A stretch of 38,386 bases of DNA from Bacteroidales bacterium. GTDB lineage: Bacteria > Bacteroidota > Bacteroidia > Bacteroidales > UBA12077. The stretch lies in assembly GCA_013138975.1 (NCBI GenBank), contig WTBR01000199.1, forward strand, positions 1 to 38,386, given 5' to 3'. Position numbers and translations under genes: made by a program. Position 1 is the stretch's first letter. Each line of letters begins with the position of its first letter. This document shows positions 16,473 to 24,714 of this stretch, one piece after another. Under the pieces are notes generated by a model. The model was not told the DNA's origin, searched no databases, and saw only the letters and a program-made list of their open reading frames with translations.

Positions 16473-17330
16473 TTATTTTAACATTACTTTCATCAAATAC
16501 CCAAACAAATCGGTTTCTGGATATTTCTCAGTTCCTAATTTAATTGTGTGCTTTGCTGCAAACCATAATTCGTTATTGGTGTAATACTGATAGGCTTTTA
16601 AAAAGTCAATTTTATTATTGAGTTCAAATTGTTGGAGGGTTTCCTGTTTTGTTTTATCCAAATAGGTTATTAAACCAATTTGGTCGGTTTCTTTCTCATC
16701 TGCTTTAATCATCCAAATATAGTCATGACCTTGCTGCAAAGGTATTTCATTTAAAGCAATTTCGGTTTTAGAAATGTTTTTATTGCTGTAAACCAGTTCA
16801 TTGTTTAGCATATTAAATACTTCGAGTTCAACAATAACTTCTTCGGTAGTTTTAAAATCAACAGTTATAAATGCATTGTCAATATTGGCTAGCTTAGACG
16901 ATATAGGAAACAAAACCACATTAACACTCTGTCCACGAACAGTAAGCGCAGAGTTACTTTGGCTTTGGGTAAAATATCGCTCTTTGCTTAAGTTAATATA
17001 AAACTCATCTATTTTTAACGATTCGGTATCTTTACCTAATGTTATTTTATGTGTTTTGCCTGCCTCTAGTTTTATTTCTTCACCATTTGCTTGTAGCAAT
17101 TCAACGCTGCCTGTTTTAACCGTTATCACATCATTATTCTCAAAAAAATAGGGAATGTTAAGTCTGTTTTCCCCCGATTTACTATTTACATAGGCTTCTC
17201 CCTTTATTGCCAAAAGTAATGCCAGCTTAGGTTTAGTTTTCTGTCCAAAAAGTACTGTATTTGCTACCAAACAAAGCAATATAAAGCATATAGCTCTTTT
17301 ATTGTATTTATTTGTTCTTAATATTACCAT
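16473..17330 (-). CDS. Exported FecR-like domain protein
   Basis: I chose the ATG at 17330 (MVILRTNKYNKRAICFILL), which gives a normal signal peptide ending NTVLFGQ; an in-frame start 60 bases upstream adds 20 polar residues ahead of it. The mature protein begins with a FecR-like beta region: KGEAYVNSKSGENRLN, then FENNDVITVKTGSVELLQANGEEIKLEAGK, the pattern of a short beta-domain that opens many exported regulators. The rest is a beta-rich domain with no recognised catalytic motif and a helical C-terminus. It is convergent with the CHAT gene and divergent from the TPR kinase gene. FecR-like proteins are recurrent neighbours of CHAT-TPR genes, so it may be a substrate or regulator of the protease. 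The family call is tentative. Confidence 0.6.
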   Translation of the reverse strand: MVILRTNKYNKRAICFILLCLVANTVLFGQKTKPKLALLLAIKGEAYVNSKSGENRLNIPYFFENNDVITVKTGSVELLQANGEEIKLEAGKTHKITLGKDTESLKIDEFYINLSKERYFTQSQSNSALTVRGQSVNVVLFPISSKLANIDNAFITVDFKTTEEVIVELEVFNMLNNELVYSNKNISKTEIALNEIPLQQGHDYIWMIKADEKETDQIGLITYLDKTKQETLQQFELNNKIDFLKAYQYYTNNELWFAAKHTIKLGTEKYPETDLFGYLMKVMLK

Positions 17331-17478
17331 AAGCAAAGTATTTCTTTGAATATTGTTTAGGTTTTGAATATGTTTGTGCCGAAATTGCATCTATATTCAA
17401 TTCTTACTATTTGTTAAAGAAACAAATATTTTTTATATAAAGTAACTATTTACGTTAGCAAAATGTTAACATTAAACG

Positions 17479-20097
17479 ATGAGTAAAAATATCAAATTAT
17501 TGTCTATTCTTTTTATTTGGTTCCTTGTTGGTGGGGCATATGCTCAAAAAGCGGACTCCCTTAATGTACTTATTAGAAGCAAAGAATTTTCAAATTTCAA
17601 TTATAAACAAAGAGTAATCACTTTAAATGAACTTATTGATTTAAACTGGCAATTTGCACCAGAACAAAATATCAAATTAGCAAATTATCTTGTTTCGCTA
17701 TCTAAAGAAAACAATGATAAGCAAAATGAAGCATTATCATATAAAATTATTGGTAAAGCATATTACCAAGGCAGTTATTTTCAACAAGCCTTATTAAACT
17801 TTCAAAAGTGTTTAAAAACTTCTGAATCAATTAATTTTACAGAAGGAGTATCGGCAGCAAATTATAATATTGGTTTAATTTTTATTGCACGTCAAGAGTA
17901 TGATAAAGCACTTGTTTATACTAAAAAAGCACTTAGTATTGATAAAGTTGCAAATAATAATAGGGGACAGGCATCGTGTTACAATAGTCTGGGTGTAATT
18001 TATAAATATTTAGGAAATACAGATAAAGCTGTAATATATTTTAACAAAGCAAGGAATCAAGCTATTGAGTGTAATTGCTTGATTGAAAAAAGCAATGCCC
18101 ACTTAAATATAGGTATAATTTATAAGCATAATAATAACTATTCATTAGCTTATAATCAATACGAACTGGCATTAAAAGCTGCTGAAAATTGCAATTATCC
18201 ACAAGGTATTGCTAATGTAAATTTAGAAATTGGAAAGTTGTTTGTACTTCAAGGTTATGATTCAAAAGCTTTGCAATATATTTTAAACTCGTTAGAAAAA
18301 AATAGGAAATTAGGAAATAAGAAAAGTATTGCCCAAAGTTTAAATAGCATTGGGAATATTTATCGAAACCAGAAAAGCTATAATAAGGCACTTGAAAACT
18401 ACAATGAAGCATTATTACTTGAAAAAACTATTAAGAATAAAAAAGGGCAAATAATATTGCTTAATAATATTGGAACAACTTATTTACTTAAAAAGAATTT
18501 TATAAAAGCACTTTCCTATTTTAATCAATCGATTGAAATAAGTTCTGAATCGAATAACGAAGAGACTTTAGCAACGACATTTGAAAATATTGGAATACTT
18601 TACGTTAAGCAACAAAATTTTAATTTGGCATTAAAAAACTACATAATAGCTTTTGAAAAACGTAAAAGAATAAAAAATAAGGACGGAGTTGCAAATGTTG
18701 CATATAATATAGCCCTACTTCATTTAAAAATGGGAGATATGCCTAAGGCAATTGAATATCTTGATATTAGCAGAAATATTGCTGAGGAATATGAATTGCA
18801 TAATCTTTTATTAAGTTGTTACTCGGGTTATACAGATGTATATTCAGCGAATGGTGAGTTTCAAAAATCCTTATATTATTATAAACTATATTCCGATGTA
18901 AAAGATAGTATATTTACTAGAGAGGGGGATATAAGAATAGCTGAGCTGCAAACGCAATATGAAACAGAAAAAAAGCAAAGAAAAATAGAACAACAAGAGT
19001 CTGAATTAAATATAACTCATACTGAATTAGAGAAAAAAAGAATTCAGTTATTGTATGCAATACTGGCTGTATTATTAGCAGTAGTTTTTACAGTTTATTT
19101 AATAAATACGCAGCGTAAGCTTAAATCACAATCAAAAAGATTGAACTTAAAAAACAAAAAGCTTAATAAGCTTTCTGAGTTTAAAGAGGATTTAACTAAT
19201 ATGATTGTTCATGATCTTAAAACTCCTTTATCAACAATTATAAATGTAAAACTTCTTAAAAATGAGAATAATTTTATAGAGATAATTGAACAAACTGGGT
19301 ATAATATGTTGAATCTTATTGAAAATATTCTTGATGTTTATAAATTTGAAAATACAACTATCCCGCTTAGGAAAAGTTCTGTTCAACTTTCAGGATTAAT
19401 ACAAAAAAGTATTTCTGAAATAAAATTTCATGCAGAAAGCAAAGGATTAAAATTTAAGATTGATATTGATACTAAAATTCATTGTAATATAGACGGAAAT
19501 GTAATAAAAAGAATACTTACAAATCTTCTTTCAAATGCTGTAAAATTTTCTCCTCAAAACAGTAAAATTAAAATTAGCGCTTCCATTATAAATTCTAATA
19601 CATTAAAATTAGGCATATTAAATCAAGGGTCTGGAATTCCAAAAGAGTTCCAAAAAATTATATTTGATAAATTCAAACAAGCAGAAGTAAAAGAATTCGG
19701 AGGAATTAATTCATCGGGCCTAGGTTTAACATATTGTAGAATGGCTATTAAAGCTCATAATGAACAAATTGGGGTTATTTCAGAAAGTGAATCAGGGGTT
19801 GAGTTTTGGCTTACATTGCCTTTTACTAAAAATGAAATCGAAATTTCAGGTTTAGACGATAATATCACGTTAAATAATGCATGGAGTGAAGAACTAATGC
19901 CATATTTAATTGAATTATCAAATTATAAAACATATGAAATTTCCGAAATTAATAAAGTGATACAGAAAATAAACAAATTAGATAATTCCGATTATGTTAA
20001 AATTGCCAAAGATATTAACGCCGTTTTATATACAGGTGATGAAAAAATATATATTGGTGTTATTCAAGATTATATTAATAAAATTACAATAAGTTAG
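17479..20097 (+). CDS. TPR-containing membrane histidine kinase
   Basis: The 872-residue protein has a signal peptide (1-22, GGAYAQ), about nine TPRs (roughly 85-470, with IG-IY and KAL-YY repeats), a coiled coil (about 480-520), one membrane segment (about 524-542), a second coiled coil, and a HisKA domain with MIVHDLKTPLS (His578). The ATPase has N-box Asn686 and a GLGL motif at about 747-750. The G1 box reads NQGSGI (715-720) where most kinases have DxGxGI, so the usual adenine-contacting Asp is Asn. A further 90 residues follow the ATPase domain, with no recognised motif and no receiver. TPRs outside the membrane suggest it senses a protein partner. It is divergent from the FecR-like gene (148 bases apart) and convergent with the SiaC gene. 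Confidence 0.9.
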   Translation: MSKNIKLLSILFIWFLVGGAYAQKADSLNVLIRSKEFSNFNYKQRVITLNELIDLNWQFAPEQNIKLANYLVSLSKENNDKQNEALSYKIIGKAYYQGSYFQQALLNFQKCLKTSESINFTEGVSAANYNIGLIFIARQEYDKALVYTKKALSIDKVANNNRGQASCYNSLGVIYKYLGNTDKAVIYFNKARNQAIECNCLIEKSNAHLNIGIIYKHNNNYSLAYNQYELALKAAENCNYPQGIANVNLEIGKLFVLQGYDSKALQYILNSLEKNRKLGNKKSIAQSLNSIGNIYRNQKSYNKALENYNEALLLEKTIKNKKGQIILLNNIGTTYLLKKNFIKALSYFNQSIEISSESNNEETLATTFENIGILYVKQQNFNLALKNYIIAFEKRKRIKNKDGVANVAYNIALLHLKMGDMPKAIEYLDISRNIAEEYELHNLLLSCYSGYTDVYSANGEFQKSLYYYKLYSDVKDSIFTREGDIRIAELQTQYETEKKQRKIEQQESELNITHTELEKKRIQLLYAILAVLLAVVFTVYLINTQRKLKSQSKRLNLKNKKLNKLSEFKEDLTNMIVHDLKTPLSTIINVKLLKNENNFIEIIEQTGYNMLNLIENILDVYKFENTTIPLRKSSVQLSGLIQKSISEIKFHAESKGLKFKIDIDTKIHCNIDGNVIKRILTNLLSNAVKFSPQNSKIKISASIINSNTLKLGILNQGSGIPKEFQKIIFDKFKQAEVKEFGGINSSGLGLTYCRMAIKAHNEQIGVISESESGVEFWLTLPFTKNEIEISGLDDNITLNNAWSEELMPYLIELSNYKTYEISEINKVIQKINKLDNSDYVKIAKDINAVLYTGDEKIYIGVIQDYINKITIS

Positions 20098-20105
20098 AAC
20101 AAAAT

Positions 20106-20522
20106 TTAGATTTCAAGATCTATGCATTCATTGTAGTTAAAAACAGTAAAATCTAAATATGACTCAAATAATTCTCCTGTTTCTTTTAAATCGTAATCAT
20201 CTTCTTCAAAATACCAGTCTACTTCCACTTGATTAACTTTTGGATTTTGCTCAATTTCCTGAAAGAATTTAAGTAAGCCTTTAGTAGAGCTTGTATTAAT
20301 ATACTCCAAACGAGAATTTATTTTAACTTGATTTACTTCGAGTTTTCTAACCCAATCGATTAAAGCATCAAAAAAAACATGTGAATTTTCAGGGATTAAT
20401 CTTCCTGTTATGTCTAAAATACCATTTTTGTTAAATCTTACTTCCGGGGTATTATGTGTTTTATTCAATACTAGGTTCTGGAAACCTGAATCTACTTTTG
20501 GTTTAAATAATTTCATCATCAC
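20106..20522 (-). CDS. SiaC-family (DUF1987) regulatory phosphoprotein
   Basis: The 138-residue protein has the DUF1987/SiaC pattern: TPEVRFNKNGILDITGRLIPEN (about 25-46), FFDALIDWVRK, then EYINTSSTKGLLKFF around the conserved phosphorylation site (Thr77-Ser-Ser-Thr80), and an acidic WYFEEDDYDLKETGE tail. In Pseudomonas, SiaC is phosphorylated by the kinase SiaB and dephosphorylated by the phosphatase SiaA, and the unphosphorylated form activates a diguanylate cyclase. None of those partners is encoded in this window. Three ATG codons in a row leave the start uncertain by up to two codons. It lies 8 bases from the TPR kinase (convergent) and about 190 bases downstream of the response regulator gene on the same strand. 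Confidence 0.8.
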   Translation of the reverse strand: MMMKLFKPKVDSGFQNLVLNKTHNTPEVRFNKNGILDITGRLIPENSHVFFDALIDWVRKLEVNQVKINSRLEYINTSSTKGLLKFFQEIEQNPKVNQVEVDWYFEEDDYDLKETGELFESYLDFTVFNYNECIDLEI

Positions 20523-20711
20523 TTTAATGTATTTTTCATATTAACAAAGCTATAAACTACTTTAAAATATTTGACTTAAATCTTTTAAAGTCTCATTTAA
20601 AAATTCAAAGTTACAATTCAATATATAGATTGTACCATAATTCGGATTAACAAAAGGTTAACACCGAGTATGGCTCAAATCAATTTTGCAACTTTCTTAA
20701 TTTATAAAAGG

Positions 20712-21578
20712 CTAGCTAAATTTCTCTAAAAAAGATTCAAGATTTTGTGTTAATTCCAAATTAAGTTTGGCTCTTAATCGGGATCTAGATACTTTAACAC
20801 TTCCTTGAGTTTGATATAGGATTGAAGCTATTTCCTTTGTCTTTACTCCTAGTTTAATTAACGTGCATAATTTAATTTCACCAGGTGTAAGATTAGGATA
20901 TTCTGATGTAAGTCTTTTTATGAACAATGGATGAGTGGCACTAAATGAAATGTTAAATTTTTGCCAGCTATCTTCTGAAATTTTATTCTGGATTCTGAAA
21001 TTTAATTCATCAAATAGTAATTTTAATTTTGGATTAGAAAGATTACATAATTCCCCAATCTGAGAAATTCTCTTTTTAAGATCATCGTAAAACTCGGTGT
21101 TTTTAACTGAAAACAGATCTTTCTGAACTAATTCAATATTTTTATTTTCAAGAATATTTATGAACCTTTTTGTAATTTGTAAAGCTGAATTTGTCCTCGC
21201 CATAAGTTCAATAGGATCGATTGGTTTTTTTAAATAATCAAATGCTCCTGCTTTTAAGGCTTCTTCAAGATCATCTGAACTAATTTTTGCCCCTGATGAA
21301 ATTATAACGGGAATATCCATTGTTAGCGGCTCTTCCTTAAGCAGTTTAATAAGATCTATTCCCGACATATCTGAAAGTACCCAATCGGAGATAATTACAT
21401 CAGGTAGTTCTTCCTTAGCAATTTTTAATGCTTTTTGTGGATCTAAAGCTTGAAAAATAATATATTCTGGATGGTGTTCTTCAAACGCTTTTACAAAAAG
21501 CTCTAAACAAGCTATCTCATCATCGACGATAAGAATTCTATAGCTCTTGTTCCTTAATCTAAGTTCAGAAAATTTCAT
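20712..21578 (-). CDS. Response regulator with LuxR-like helix-turn-helix
   Basis: The 288-residue protein has a receiver at about 12-130: VDDE acidic pocket at 18-21, phospho-Asp65 in IISDWVLSD, and Lys118 in YLKKP. A helical linker (130-215) follows, then a helix-turn-helix at about 228-270: LTPGEIKLCTLIKLGVKTKE, then SVKVSRSRLRAKLNL. That DNA-binding domain is the one more usually found at the C-terminus of Bacteroidota TPR-transmembrane regulators; here it is joined to a receiver. It may be the partner of the TPR kinase at 17479 or that at 22621, since neither kinase has its own receiver. The 133-base gap to the SiaC gene does not rule out co-transcription. Confidence 0.85.
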   Translation of the reverse strand: MKFSELRLRNKSYRILIVDDEIACLELFVKAFEEHHPEYIIFQALDPQKALKIAKEELPDVIISDWVLSDMSGIDLIKLLKEEPLTMDIPVIISSGAKISSDDLEEALKAGAFDYLKKPIDPIELMARTNSALQITKRFINILENKNIELVQKDLFSVKNTEFYDDLKKRISQIGELCNLSNPKLKLLFDELNFRIQNKISEDSWQKFNISFSATHPLFIKRLTSEYPNLTPGEIKLCTLIKLGVKTKEIASILYQTQGSVKVSRSRLRAKLNLELTQNLESFLEKFS

Positions 21579-21918
21579 TTAAGTAAAATTATAAAAAATA
21601 TTTATATTTTACTATATTTTAATTTGATGAGCAAAGTTTACAATAACATATCGTCTAATAAATAAAGGGAATCAGTAAAACTATCATGATTCCTTTTATA
21701 CTTTTTGATATTTATACTTTTATTATTAACCAAGGCGTTGTCATTGGGCTGAAATAAGTTGCCACTTTGTGGCGAGACATGAAATTATAATCAGACCTGA
21801 CAGAGTTTGAGTTAAATATTAGATGAATAGAAATAAAGAGAAAATATTATAAGTTTCTCTTTTTTCTTTTCTTTTCTTGATACTCGGTACTTGGTACTTG
21901 AAACTTGACGCTCAACAC
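21579..21918. other. Intergenic region with REP-like and 7-base tandem repeats
   Basis: No gene was seen in these 340 bases. They hold the second copy of the REP-like double hairpin (21730-21773), an arm of the ACCTG-type dispersed repeat (21795-21810), and a 7-base tandem repeat that runs into the end of the nth gene (21875-21923). The promoter of the response regulator gene should be near 21580-21650. Confidence 0.6.
21730..21773. repeat. REP-like double hairpin, copy 2
   Basis: Hairpin one is CCAA (21730-21733), loop GGCGTTGTCA, TTGG (21744-21747). After a 13-base linker, hairpin two is GCCAC-TTT-GTGGC (21761-21773). The loop GGCGTT and the linker CT-AA-TAA match copy 1 at 13081-13125, while both stems differ in sequence and still pair. 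Confidence 0.65.
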
Positions 21919-21923
21919 TCAAA
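21875..21923. repeat. 7-base tandem repeat, seven units
   Basis: The units are TCTTGAT, ACTCGGT, ACTTGGT, ACTTGAA, ACTTGAC, GCTCAAC and ACTCAAA, a period of exactly seven bases with consensus ACTTGRN. The last unit supplies the stop codon of the nth gene (TCA on the plus strand, 21919-21921). Confidence 0.7.
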
Positions 21924-22560
21924 TTTTCTTATTACTAAAAAACTTACAAAACGGAGCAACACCACAAGTTTCACATTTTGGTTTTCGGGCAATACACACA
22001 TAACGACCATGCAGAATTAACCAATGATGTGCAATAGGAATTAAATCTTCGGGAATATATTTTACCAATTGTTTTTCTGTTTCCAAAGGCGTTTTAGCAT
22101 TTGTAGTTAGTCCAATTCTTCTAGAAACACGAAATACATGTGTATCAACAGCTAAGGTAGGTTTATTGTAAACAACAGAGGCAATAACATTTGCTGTTTT
22201 ACGTCCAACTCCGGGTAATTTCTGTAGCTCATTAATATCATCAGGAACAATATCCTTAAAATCTTCAGTAAGCATTTTTGACATGCCTACTAAATGCTTT
22301 GCTTTATTATTTGGGTAAGTACAAGATCTTATGTATTCAAATACTTCTTCAACAGATCCTTGTGCCATTTCATAAGCAGTAGGAAATCGTTGCAAAAGGG
22401 CAGGAGTAATTATATTTACTCTTTTATCGGTGCATTGTGCACTTAAAATAACAGCAACAAGCAGTTCAAATGGTGTTCCATAATCCAGTTCAGTTTCAGC
22501 AATAGGTCGTTCCTTTTTGAAATATTCTATAATATTTTCAAATCTCTCTTTCTTTGTCAT
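21919..22560 (-). CDS. nth: Endonuclease III (DNA glycosylase / AP lyase)
   Basis: This base-excision-repair enzyme removes oxidised pyrimidines and nicks the abasic site. I chose ATG 22560 (MTKKERFENI); a TTG three codons upstream is less likely. The 213-residue protein is of normal length for the family. The helix-hairpin-helix LPGVGRKTANV carries the catalytic Lys121, and LAVDTHVFRV carries the catalytic Asp139. Four cysteines at the C-terminus, spaced C-X6-C-X2-C-X5-C (residues 189-205), form the [4Fe-4S] cluster motif. It is followed in the same direction, upstream, by the TPR kinase gene 60 bases away. There is nothing odd about the protein itself. Confidence 0.97.
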   Translation of the reverse strand: MTKKERFENIIEYFKKERPIAETELDYGTPFELLVAVILSAQCTDKRVNIITPALLQRFPTAYEMAQGSVEEVFEYIRSCTYPNNKAKHLVGMSKMLTEDFKDIVPDDINELQKLPGVGRKTANVIASVVYNKPTLAVDTHVFRVSRRIGLTTNAKTPLETEKQLVKYIPEDLIPIAHHWLILHGRYVCIARKPKCETCGVAPFCKFFSNKKI

Positions 22561-22620
22561 TAAAATCAATTTATGAAATGAAATTCAAAATTAAGTAAAA
22601 ATAAAATATGTTCACTTAGA

Positions 22621-24582
22621 TTATTTATTGGGCAAGGAAATAAAGAATGTACTTCCTTTTCCTAACTCAGAATCAACCCAAATTTTTCCATTTAACATTG
22701 AAACAAATTCGTTTACTATTGTTAATCCTAAACCAATACCTCCGGTTTTAATATATGTGTTACCTAGTTGCCTGAATGGTGAGAAAATAATATCAATTTT
22801 CTCTTTTCCGATACCAATACCGGTATCTTTTACATAAAAAATAACTCTTGCTTTTTCTTTATAACAGCCAACCGTGATTTTCCCTTTTTCGGTATATTTT
22901 AATGCATTTTTAATCAATTGTAGAATTGTTTTTCTTAGAATATTTATATCAGAATAAAAATCGATTTCATTATTGAAATCTATGTCAATAATAATATTCT
23001 TATTATGATCATATAAAAATCCATCATTTACCTTGTTTTTGATATTTTTAAATAAAAGAGAAGCTTTTATGTTTGTTTTATTAACTTGGTATTGTTTTGA
23101 TGATATATGTGCCATTTCAACAATGTTTTCTATTGTTGATGTTAAGTCTTGACTGCTTCTATATAAGTACTTCTTAATATCTTTAAGTTCATTGTCTGAA
23201 CGCTTATTTGAAATGATCATGTCTGTAAAACCAATAATTCCATTTAAAGGTGTTCTTATTTCATGTGAAATGGTTTTTAAAAATTCACTTTTTAATATAT
23301 CTGATTCTTCAGCTTTATTTTTTGAAAGGAGTAGCTCCTTATTTAATTTCTTAAATAAAAACAGATATTTAACAATAATAACACCGGCAATCACAAGAAG
23401 TGTGAAAAAAGCAAAAAGATGTATAATTATTATTTTTTGCTTTTTTAATTTGAGCTCAACTATTTTAGTTTCACTTTCTTGTTGAATAAGCTTATTTTCA
23501 ATTGCTTTTGCTTTACTTATTTTTTTTACATCGAAAATTTTATTATGTATTTCGAAATATAAATGATGATAATTATATGCTTTTTTATAATCCTCTTTTT
23601 CAAAGTAAATATCAGAAATGGAGAGATATGCATCTTTAAGAAGAATATTTGAATTAAGCATTGATGCCAAATCAATTGTTTTGTTTAAATAAAAAATAGC
23701 GGAATCAACTTTACTATTTTCAAGATGAACTTTGCTATATTCGTAATAGGTTTTTGCTAATCCACTTTGATTATCTGATTTGATATTATTTGATTTTGCC
23801 AATTTAAGGTAATGTTCTGTTGAATCCAGTTTATTAAGTTTAAGGTAAATGTCGGCAATAACATTAAATGAATTACCTAAATTAGCATACAATTCATATT
23901 CTTCTTCGAGTTTTATTCCTTTTTCAAGATATTCGAGTGCCAGATTTAGTTTATTTTGATCATAAAATAAATTGCCAATATTAGCATATATTACTCCGGC
24001 AAATGCTTCATTTTCTTTAATTAAGGCTTGCTCTGCCGATTTTGAGTAATTTTCAAAAGCCAAATCGTATTCCATAATTCCTTGGTAACATAAAGCAAGT
24101 AGGTTATAAACTTGATATGAATATTTCTTTGTTTGTTTACTTTCGATGAGCGTTCTTAAGTCCAAGCTTTTTTCAAGAGCCATACTAAGATTTCCTGTGA
24201 TTCTATATAAATCTGCCAAGTTCCAAAGAAAACTAGCGCGCAAATCTTTATCCCGAAAATCATATTCTAAACCCTTATTATAATAATGTATTGCACTATC
24301 TGTATTGTTCTTAATTATATTAATTAAAGCAATATTGTAATAACAGTTATTAATTCCAATTAAGTAGTTATCTTTTTTTGCTAAACCTAACGTTTGTATA
24401 GCTAGCATTAAGGAGCTATCACTATTAATTATATAATTTTGTTTTATAAATTCTATATTTTTATCAATAAGTTTAATTTGATTTTCAATATTTATTGCAT
24501 CCGAACTAGTTTCAGAATTTTCTGAAAGTAGATTTAAAGGAAAAATGAAAATCAACGCGAGTATTGTATATTTGAAAATCAA
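22621..24582 (-). CDS. TPR-containing membrane histidine kinase
   Basis: The 653-residue protein starts at a TTG (24582), chosen because it gives a good signal peptide (IFKYTILALIFIFPLNLLS) and the next in-frame Met is at residue 59. About six TPRs follow (roughly 80-345), then a coiled coil, a membrane segment (about 385-410), a HisKA domain with FLKTISHEIRTPLNGIIGF (His440), and an ATPase with N-box Asn559, DTGIGI (586-591), FSPFRQ and GIGLGL. There is no receiver or DNA-binding domain. The H-box is of the common HEIRTPLNG class, unlike the HDLKTPLS class of the other TPR kinase in this window, so they are not recent duplicates. A partner regulator is not obvious; the REC-HTH gene at 20712 is a candidate. 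Confidence 0.92.
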   Translation of the reverse strand: MIFKYTILALIFIFPLNLLSENSETSSDAINIENQIKLIDKNIEFIKQNYIINSDSSLMLAIQTLGLAKKDNYLIGINNCYYNIALINIIKNNTDSAIHYYNKGLEYDFRDKDLRASFLWNLADLYRITGNLSMALEKSLDLRTLIESKQTKKYSYQVYNLLALCYQGIMEYDLAFENYSKSAEQALIKENEAFAGVIYANIGNLFYDQNKLNLALEYLEKGIKLEEEYELYANLGNSFNVIADIYLKLNKLDSTEHYLKLAKSNNIKSDNQSGLAKTYYEYSKVHLENSKVDSAIFYLNKTIDLASMLNSNILLKDAYLSISDIYFEKEDYKKAYNYHHLYFEIHNKIFDVKKISKAKAIENKLIQQESETKIVELKLKKQKIIIIHLFAFFTLLVIAGVIIVKYLFLFKKLNKELLLSKNKAEESDILKSEFLKTISHEIRTPLNGIIGFTDMIISNKRSDNELKDIKKYLYRSSQDLTSTIENIVEMAHISSKQYQVNKTNIKASLLFKNIKNKVNDGFLYDHNKNIIIDIDFNNEIDFYSDINILRKTILQLIKNALKYTEKGKITVGCYKEKARVIFYVKDTGIGIGKEKIDIIFSPFRQLGNTYIKTGGIGLGLTIVNEFVSMLNGKIWVDSELGKGSTFFISLPNK

Positions 24583-24714
24583 TTTGTAAAAACTTGTTTT
24601 ATTTCTATTAAACAGGAAATATAGCTAAAGAGAATTAATATACAAAAAACATTGCGATTTTTTTTTTATAATTAATGAATTGCGTTGTTTTGTAAATGAA
24701 TTAAAGTTGTGAAA

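Noticed and set aside
21875..21923. Short-period repeat as a CRISPR array
   Set aside because: The units are only 7 bases with no spacers, and no cas gene is present.
24681..24709. Bacteroidota-type -33/-7 promoter (TTG, 19 bases, TAAAGTTG) before the ABC-F gene
   Set aside because: The match is fair, but it would start transcription at or just before the start codon, leaving no leader; I could not support it.
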